Shown here piece by piece: positions 6,736 through 10,918 of a stretch of 10,918 nucleotides of DNA. The stretch is taken from the NCBI GenBank assembly GCA_013140785.1, contig JABFRZ010000045.1:1-10918 (forward strand), read 5' to 3'. A program made the position numbers and the translations under genes. The DNA is from Planctomycetota bacterium (lineage in GTDB: Bacteria > Planctomycetota > UBA1135 > GCA-002686595). How positions within the stretch are numbered: the stretch's first letter is position 1; each line of letters begins with the position of its first letter. The notes under the pieces were generated by a model. That model saw only the letters and a list, made by a program, of their open reading frames with translations, was not told the DNA's origin and did no database searches.

Positions 6736-6789
6736 GTTCGACCTCGACAGATTGTGGTTCAGCTCGTTACCCTCCGGCTCTCAACCGGT

Positions 6790-6805
6790 TGTTTCACGTG
6801 GAACG
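6790..6805. promoter_or_regulatory. parS: parS centromere site (ParB binding site)
   Basis: The 16-mer TGTTTCACGTGGAACG matches the bacterial parS consensus TGTTTCACGTGAAACA at 14 of 16 positions. The two differences are an A-to-G after the central CACGTG, a change also seen in the TGTTCCACGTGGAACA variant, and the terminal A-to-G. It is a near-palindrome centred on CACGTG, lies 26 bp before the parB start codon, and is the only such site I see here. Position suggests ParB loading and possible autoregulation, perhaps also of the divergent membrane-protein gene. Confidence 0.82.
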
Positions 6806-6831
6806 TCCTCCACCGATTCGAGACCCAACGC

Positions 6832-7686
6832 ATGGAAAGACGACTCGGCCGCGGACTAGGCGCCCTTCTCGCGCCAGATCCCGCCCCTCCCGCTCCGCAC
6901 GCGGAGGTTCCGCTGGCGAAGATCCGCCCGAACCCCTTCCAGCCCAGGAAGACGTTCGGCCCCGAGTCTCTGACCGAGCTGCAGGAGAGCATCAAGCTCC
7001 ACGGAGTCATGCAACCCGTTGTCCTGCGCAGCGCCCCGGGGGGGTACGAGCTGATCGCCGGTGAGCGGCGGTTCCGGGCGTGCCAGGCCCTTGGGCTGCA
7101 GAGCATCCCGGCGGTCATCCGCGACGGCGTTCCCGACCAAGCGATGCTCGAGCTTGCCCTGGTCGAGAACCTACAGCGCGCGGACCTCGACCCTATCGAG
7201 AAGGCCAAGGGCTTCCGCCAGTTGATGGACCAGGGCCTGACCCAGGAAGAGCTGGCAAGGCGGGTTGGGATGCAGCGCTCCACGGTCGCCAACTTCTTGC
7301 GCCTGCTCGAGCTCTCGGAGGCGGTTCAGAGGGTCGTGACCGAGGGCCTCCTGTCGATGGGTCACGCCCGAGCTCTGCTCGGGCTCTCAGATTCGCGCCG
7401 GCAGGAAGAGCTCTGCGCCCTCGCCGTTCGCCGCGGGCTCTCCGTGCGTGACGTTGAGCTGCGCGTGCGCGAACTAGAAGGGCGCGCTCAGCCCAAGAAG
7501 GCGACCATCGCTCCTTCACCCCCGCCCTGGGTGCGAGAGATGGAGGCTCGGATGCGGGGGCATCTCGGGACCAAGGTGCAGGTGCGCAATGGCGAGGGGT
7601 ACCAGGGTCAGATCGTGGTCGAGTACCACGGCCGCGAGGATCTCGATCGGCTGTACTCGCTTCTGGCGCCGAAGAAGATGCTCTAG
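6832..7686 (+). CDS. parB: Chromosome partitioning protein ParB (CTP-dependent parS-binding clamp)
   Basis: A 284-residue ParB/Spo0J family protein that loads at parS, binds and hydrolyses CTP, slides as a clamp, and organises the origin region. The N-terminus MERRLGRGLGALL is the typical ParA-interacting peptide. Box I is NPFQPR (34-39), the CTP-binding box is GERRFRA (77-83) and ENLQR lies at 112-116. The helix-turn-helix spans about 137-158 (TQEELARRVGMQRSTVANF), followed by the GHARALL region (177-183). The C-terminal dimerisation segment is about 246-280. All family parts are present and length is normal. ATG 6832 is chosen over the upstream in-frame GTG 6754 because the family N-terminus starts here and because parS lies between them. 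No strong Shine-Dalgarno is visible. No parA, gidB/rsmG or mnmG is adjacent in this window, which is unusual. The stop is 6 bp from the stop of the convergent cyclophilin gene. Confidence 0.96.
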   Translation: MERRLGRGLGALLAPDPAPPAPHAEVPLAKIRPNPFQPRKTFGPESLTELQESIKLHGVMQPVVLRSAPGGYELIAGERRFRACQALGLQSIPAVIRDGVPDQAMLELALVENLQRADLDPIEKAKGFRQLMDQGLTQEELARRVGMQRSTVANFLRLLELSEAVQRVVTEGLLSMGHARALLGLSDSRRQEELCALAVRRGLSVRDVELRVRELEGRAQPKKATIAPSPPPWVREMEARMRGHLGTKVQVRNGEGYQGQIVVEYHGREDLDRLYSLLAPKKML

Positions 7687-7700
7687 CGACGGCTAGAGCA
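7679..7700. terminator. Perfect inverted repeat enclosing the stop codons of both convergent genes
   Basis: TGCTCTAGC (7679-7687) and GCTAGAGCA (7692-7700) form a perfect 9-bp stem with a 4-nt GACG loop. The parB TAG (7684-7686) is in one arm and the cyclophilin-gene TAG (7695-7693) is in the other, with the gap forming the loop. The symmetric position suggests a shared bidirectional 3'-end hairpin. There is no T-tract, so transcript stabilisation or Rho-linked ending is as likely as intrinsic termination. Confidence 0.5.
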
Positions 7701-8712
7701 CCTCGATCGACTCGATCACGACCGGATCCTGCGGCCGGTCCTCCACCACCGCGCCCGACTCGATTGCCTCGATGGTGGCGTCGCCCTCCAACGTGCGCCC
7801 AAAGACGACGGTCTGGCCATCCATCTCGTGCTGGTCGGACGTCGTCAGGAAGAACTGGCTGCCATGGGAGCGCGTTGAGTTGTCCGCCCTCCAGGCGACA
7901 AGCACGCCCCGGAAGTGGCGCAGGCGCGGGTCGAGCTCCAGCTCGAGGGTCGACTCAGGTCCGCCCAGGCCCCAGGAGTCAGGTTCGCCCGCGATTGTGT
8001 TGGGGTCCCCGCCTTGGATCAACTTGCCGCGCACGACGCGGTGGAATTTGGTGCCATTGTAGAAGCCGGCCTTCGCGAGCTCGAGAAAGTTCGCGGAGTG
8101 CTGGGGTGTGCGATCGACATACAGCCCTACCACGATCGGCCCCTTGCTCGTGTTGAGGCGCAAGCGGGGCGCATCGGGAGGCAGGTCCGGATTGGAGAAC
8201 AAGAATGAGTGTTCCTTCTCCCAGGCCCCGAGCTTGCCCTTTTCAGAGAGAATAGACTCGCTGAGAGAACGGGCGGAGCCGTCCGAACCGCGGTAGAGCT
8301 TGGCTCGGCTCAGGACGTGATCTGGCCACAGTTCTTCGAGCTGGGCGGCCGCCTTCTCAGCCCGATCGAGCTCATCCCCTTCGATGTGTCCGCCGACTTC
8401 GAGCGCCTTCGCCCAGCCTCCGACTCGTGAGTCCTTGTGCTGGTCCGCGAACAGCGCCAGCGACTCGGGCGGCCCCCCCTGGATCGAGCGAAAGCCGCCG
8501 CCCAACTCGGCTTGGGCACTCAAGTCGTCCCAAAGGCTGTGGTGCGCCGTGCGCGCCTTCGAGTTCAGGTAGGTCGGGATGAGAATCGCGATCGCCCCCG
8601 CTGCAAGCAATGTCGCACCGAGCTTCCAGTAACGCTCGACCAGCTCGTTGAAGAGGGTCTGCTGCTGGATCGAGCCGATCGTGATCTGCGTGGGGGCCTT
8701 GTGCTTGGCCAT
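7693..8712 (-). CDS. Membrane-anchored cyclophilin-type peptidyl-prolyl cis-trans isomerase
   Basis: A 339-residue protein catalysing prolyl isomerisation, probably in the periplasm. Residues 1-29 are a short, moderately charged cytoplasmic tail, and one TM helix spans about 31-48. A helical linker of about 55-175 follows, which resembles the anchor-plus-TPR layout of YfgM-like proteins (weak resemblance). The C-terminal cyclophilin domain covers about 182-338: GLYVDRTPQHSANFLEL (196-212), KFHRVV with catalytic Arg225 (222-227), QGGDPN (233-238), GSQFFLTT (284-291) and MDGQTVVFG (297-305). The position equivalent to Trp121 of human cyclophilin A is not Trp, as in many bacterial members, so cyclosporin binding is probably weak. 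The active-site Arg, Gln-Gly-Gly and Phe pocket are kept, so it is probably active. ATG 8712 follows a region with no clear Shine-Dalgarno. The gene converges on parB. Confidence 0.9.
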   Translation of the reverse strand: MAKHKAPTQITIGSIQQQTLFNELVERYWKLGATLLAAGAIAILIPTYLNSKARTAHHSLWDDLSAQAELGGGFRSIQGGPPESLALFADQHKDSRVGGWAKALEVGGHIEGDELDRAEKAAAQLEELWPDHVLSRAKLYRGSDGSARSLSESILSEKGKLGAWEKEHSFLFSNPDLPPDAPRLRLNTSKGPIVVGLYVDRTPQHSANFLELAKAGFYNGTKFHRVVRGKLIQGGDPNTIAGEPDSWGLGGPESTLELELDPRLRHFRGVLVAWRADNSTRSHGSQFFLTTSDQHEMDGQTVVFGRTLEGDATIEAIESGAVVEDRPQDPVVIESIEVL

Positions 8713-9044
8713 GATTCGAGGGCCTTGTTCTGGGCGCGAAAGGGTGTATGAACGGGCGGCATCTTCCTCGTCGCGCTCTTCTAGGCCCCGACGAGCAACA
8801 AGCGAATTCCTGGGACTCCGGCGCTTCCACGGACTCCAGCCCGAGACCGAGCGCGGGCGGGGAACGAGAGGAAGCCGGTGCTCATGGTTACACTGCTCGG
8901 CCTTCCGCCGTCAAGGTGGGCGGCACTCGGGCGCCTGCCAGGGACCTCCGCGGACGAGTCGAGGCGCTCCCGGACGCGCGCACCCGCGGTGGAACGATCG
9001 AACAGAGCCACGCGAATGCCGCGAGTCCCTCCAACCTTCCTTCC
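8713..9044. other. Divergent intergenic region between the cyclophilin and secreted-protein genes
   Basis: These 332 bp hold no gene I can support. The plus strand is open in the frame of the secreted-protein gene back to ATG 8748. The encoded 99 residues are Arg/Gly/Ser/Pro-rich, have no family resemblance, and would bury the signal peptide, so I treat them as non-coding. On the minus strand a short frame from ATG 8885 encodes 34 residues without support. The only regulatory signal I can point to is the minus-strand promoter candidate at 8887-8914. Confidence 0.5.
8887..8914 (-). promoter_or_regulatory. Candidate sigma-70 promoter for the cyclophilin gene
   Basis: On the minus strand TTGACG (8914-8909) is followed by a 16-bp spacer and TGTAAC (8892-8887): 5/6 and 4/6 matches to the -35 and -10 consensus. 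It would give a leader of about 165 nt before ATG 8712. It is the best pair I found in this gap, but G+C-rich phyla often depart from the consensus. Confidence 0.3.
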
Positions 9045-10862
9045 ATGATCCACGCCCTCGGTTTCCTGATGACCCTCGGCCTCGCGGCCCAGGGCGGACC
9101 CTCGCACGCCTACCTCCACCCCGCTGGGGCCGATGCCTTTTTGGAGTTTGGGGATGTGGGAGCGCTGCTCACCGCGCTCGACAAGGCTCCACTCGCGCGC
9201 TTTCTGCATGACGAACGTCTGCAGCCGCTCCTTTCGGAGCTCGGCCAACCCGCGGACCGCTCGCTGAAGGACCTCGCCAAGTTCGGTTTGAGCGCGTCCC
9301 TGCCCGAGGCCAAGGCCGAGGCATGGCTCGACGGCTTGAAAGCAGTTTCCGTGTCGATGGTCGCCCTGGGTCCGGGCACCGACACGACCGCCGCCTTCGG
9401 CTTCCAAGCCGTGGCCGACCTGACCACGCCCGAGCAGGCGCAGGCGCTCCATGCCGTGATCGTTGCGCGCGCGCCGAAGCACGAGCCGATGACGTCGGCT
9501 CTCGCCGGGGTCGAGCGCCTGCATCTGGGTGATACGCCCGACCGGGACCTGTGGTGCGCGGCCGTGGGCACTCGCCTCGTTGTGGGGGGGAGCGCCGACA
9601 AGCCCGAGGACTTCGCCGCGCGCGCCGAGAAGAAACTCGCGGGCCTCGACGGCAAGGAGACCTTCAAGAAGCAGCTCGCCGCGCTCGCCCCATCGACCGG
9701 CACGTCGGTGATGTGGTTCGCGCTCACGCGTCCGCTCACGGACATCCTCGCCACGATGAAGAAGGAGGGCGGGTTCACGGACGAGATGGACTTCTTGAGC
9801 CAGATCCCGAGCGACCTGAACCCGCTCGGCAGCGCGCGACTCGCGCGCATGCAGCTCGTCGGCGAGCGCTTCGTCACCGAGATGTTCTCGAGCGAGACCA
9901 CCGCCGCCGCAAAGAAACCCGTCGATCCCGCCTGGCTCGAGCCGGTGCCGTCCGGCCAGATGATCGTCTACTCGAGCGCCTTCGACGGCGCCGCAGCGGG
10001 GAAGCGCATGCGCGAGCTGCTGGCGAAGGATGAGCAGAGCGCCGCCGCAGTGGCCGCGCTCGAGCAGAAGCTCGGCTTCGGCCTCGAGAAGGTGCTCGCG
10101 CGCCTCGGCCCCGGCCTGACCGTGTACGCGTCACCGATCGCGGGCTTGGGACTGCCCGAGACGCGCGCCTGGATCGACTGCGACGACCCAGCCGCGTTCA
10201 CGATCGAGTTCGAGGCCCTGGTCGGTGCGCTCGGCGAGACCCTGCCCGGCTACACGGCGAAGACCAAGCCCTACAAGCTCAAGCAGAGCGGCAGCGAGGA
10301 GAAGATCGAGGTCCCGGTGACCACGCTCAGCCTGCCGCCGGGCGCAATCCCGATCCCGATGATCACCGTCGCGCCGTCGTTCGCCCCGGTCGGGAAGAAG
10401 CTCGTCTTCGGGTTCAGCTCGATGGACGTGAAAAACGAGCTGAAGCGCGTCCACAGCGGCGATGGCGAGGCCATCGTGGCGGGCGTCAATCCGCTGGCCG
10501 CGATGGGGCTGACGCTGCCGGCCGAGGCGCGCTCCGTGTTCGTGATGGACTGGGCGAAGCTCCTCGGCGGCCTGCTCGGCACGGTCAAGGCCTTCGCCGG
10601 CATGGCCCCGCCCGAGCAGATGCCCTTCGATCTCGCGAAGCTGCCGCCCGGCGAGATGTTCGCCGAGTACTTCAAGCCGACCTTCCACTATTCCACGACC
10701 GTGGCGGGTGGAACCTATCGCCGCCACGAGGCCTCGTTCGGCCCCGAGACATGGTTCGGCATGGTTGCGGGAGGCATGGCCGCGGTCCAAGCCCAGAAGC
10801 AGGCCTCCCCGTCGGCCGCACCCGCCGGTGCGCCGCCCGACGCTCCCGGCGGCGGACAGTAG
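9045..10862 (+). CDS. Large secreted protein of unknown function
   Basis: A 605-residue protein. ATG 9045 opens a short signal peptide: a hydrophobic MIHALGFLMTLGLAA run with a possible signal peptidase I site at SHA|Y (22/23). The mature part starts with AYLHPAGADAFLEFGDVGALLTALDKAPLARFL (22-54 in part). This wording, a residue-rich 'level of the protein at each evaluation step' with LLxALxxxPLxRxL, recalls DUF3352-like secreted proteins in style only. The rest is a mixture of helices and strands with no catalytic motif, metal site, lipobox or cysteine-rich region I can identify. The last 30 residues are Ala/Pro/Gly-rich and probably disordered. The frame continues upstream to ATG 8748, but that extension looks non-coding. 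No Shine-Dalgarno precedes ATG 9045. Transcribed divergently from the cyclophilin gene; both products would act outside the cytoplasmic membrane. Coding status is clear from consistent G/C third positions; function is not known. Confidence 0.8.
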   Translation: MIHALGFLMTLGLAAQGGPSHAYLHPAGADAFLEFGDVGALLTALDKAPLARFLHDERLQPLLSELGQPADRSLKDLAKFGLSASLPEAKAEAWLDGLKAVSVSMVALGPGTDTTAAFGFQAVADLTTPEQAQALHAVIVARAPKHEPMTSALAGVERLHLGDTPDRDLWCAAVGTRLVVGGSADKPEDFAARAEKKLAGLDGKETFKKQLAALAPSTGTSVMWFALTRPLTDILATMKKEGGFTDEMDFLSQIPSDLNPLGSARLARMQLVGERFVTEMFSSETTAAAKKPVDPAWLEPVPSGQMIVYSSAFDGAAAGKRMRELLAKDEQSAAAVAALEQKLGFGLEKVLARLGPGLTVYASPIAGLGLPETRAWIDCDDPAAFTIEFEALVGALGETLPGYTAKTKPYKLKQSGSEEKIEVPVTTLSLPPGAIPIPMITVAPSFAPVGKKLVFGFSSMDVKNELKRVHSGDGEAIVAGVNPLAAMGLTLPAEARSVFVMDWAKLLGGLLGTVKAFAGMAPPEQMPFDLAKLPPGEMFAEYFKPTFHYSTTVAGGTYRRHEASFGPETWFGMVAGGMAAVQAQKQASPSAAPAGAPPDAPGGGQ

Positions 10863-10874
10863 TCCGGACGAGGC

Positions 10875-10918
10875 ATGGGCCGCGCGGAACGCCGGCGCAG
10901 CTGGCGCACTCCTCTTGC
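10875..10918 (+). CDS. Possible start of the next gene (cut by the right edge)
   Basis: An ATG at 10875, 12 bp after the secreted-protein stop, opens a frame through the edge (14 codons, Arg-rich, beginning MGRAERRRSW). ACGAGG lies just upstream but is very close to the ATG. It could be a downstream gene of the same transcript. Too short to judge or name. Confidence 0.22.
   Translation, partial: MGRAERRRSWRTPL

Noticed and set aside
6754..6831. Upstream GTG start for parB
   Set aside because: Would put parS inside the coding sequence. The residues before MERRLGRGLG do not resemble ParB, whose N-terminus fits ATG 6832.
7038..7044. Runs of seven G or C in coding sequence (here, at 8473-8479 and at 9584-9590) as possible phase-variable tracts
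   Set aside because: Too short to be convincing in high-G+C DNA, located in housekeeping or intact genes, and no frame disruption is seen.
8748..9044. 99-codon N-terminal extension of the secreted-protein gene from ATG 8748
   Set aside because: Low-complexity Arg/Gly/Ser/Pro content, no similarity, and it would place the hydrophobic signal peptide inside the protein.
1..10918. A mobile element, CRISPR array, tRNA/rRNA gene, toxin-antitoxin pair or defence cluster
   Set aside because: I saw no transposase or integrase motifs, no spaced direct repeats, no cloverleaf and no nuclease or toxin signatures. Composition is uniform across the window.

Overview
The window is a gene-dense stretch of bacterial chromosome with high G+C and strongly G/C-biased third codon positions. 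It holds nine protein genes with recognisable extent, one of them cut by the left edge, and a possible tenth start at the right edge. I see no tRNA, rRNA, CRISPR array, insertion sequence or phage gene. Most genes have no Shine-Dalgarno sequence. That feature, a HPr domain fused to a long helical region, and a large secreted protein I cannot match to a characterised family suggest Planctomycetota or a related deep lineage. This is an inference from style, not from a diagnostic marker, and Myxococcota cannot be excluded.

Left block (1-3700, minus strand): a four-gene run read right to left. It encodes a group-2 sigma-70 factor, the HemW-type radical SAM protein, a DUF502 membrane protein and type-2 orotidine 5'-phosphate decarboxylase (pyrF, running off position 1). 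The gaps are 46 bp, 46 bp and a 4-bp ATGA overlap, so a single transcript is likely. The sigma factor start is unclear: the best-supported one is a non-canonical ATT behind a good AAGGAG.

Middle block (3701-5987): a divergent control region of about 217 bp separates the sigma run from a plus-strand gene. That gene encodes a 436-residue protein ending in a complete HPr domain with the phosphorylatable His and regulatory Ser positions intact. It converges on a minus-strand pair, a polytopic membrane protein and a calcineurin-like metallophosphoesterase, which are joined by another ATGA overlap.

Right block (6713-10918): a 119-bp divergent region carries a near-consensus parS site just before parB, and no parA is adjacent. 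parB converges on a membrane-anchored cyclophilin gene with only 6 bp between the stops. A perfect 9-bp inverted repeat contains both stop codons. Further right, a 332-bp divergent gap precedes a gene for a 605-residue secreted protein of unknown function.

The genes are mostly housekeeping: transcription, pyrimidine synthesis, haem or radical-SAM function, chromosome segregation and protein folding. I did not find evidence for a new defence or mobile system. The items most worth a second look are the HPr fusion, the candidate AUU start of the sigma gene, the parS-parB arrangement without parA, and the stop-codon-containing hairpin.
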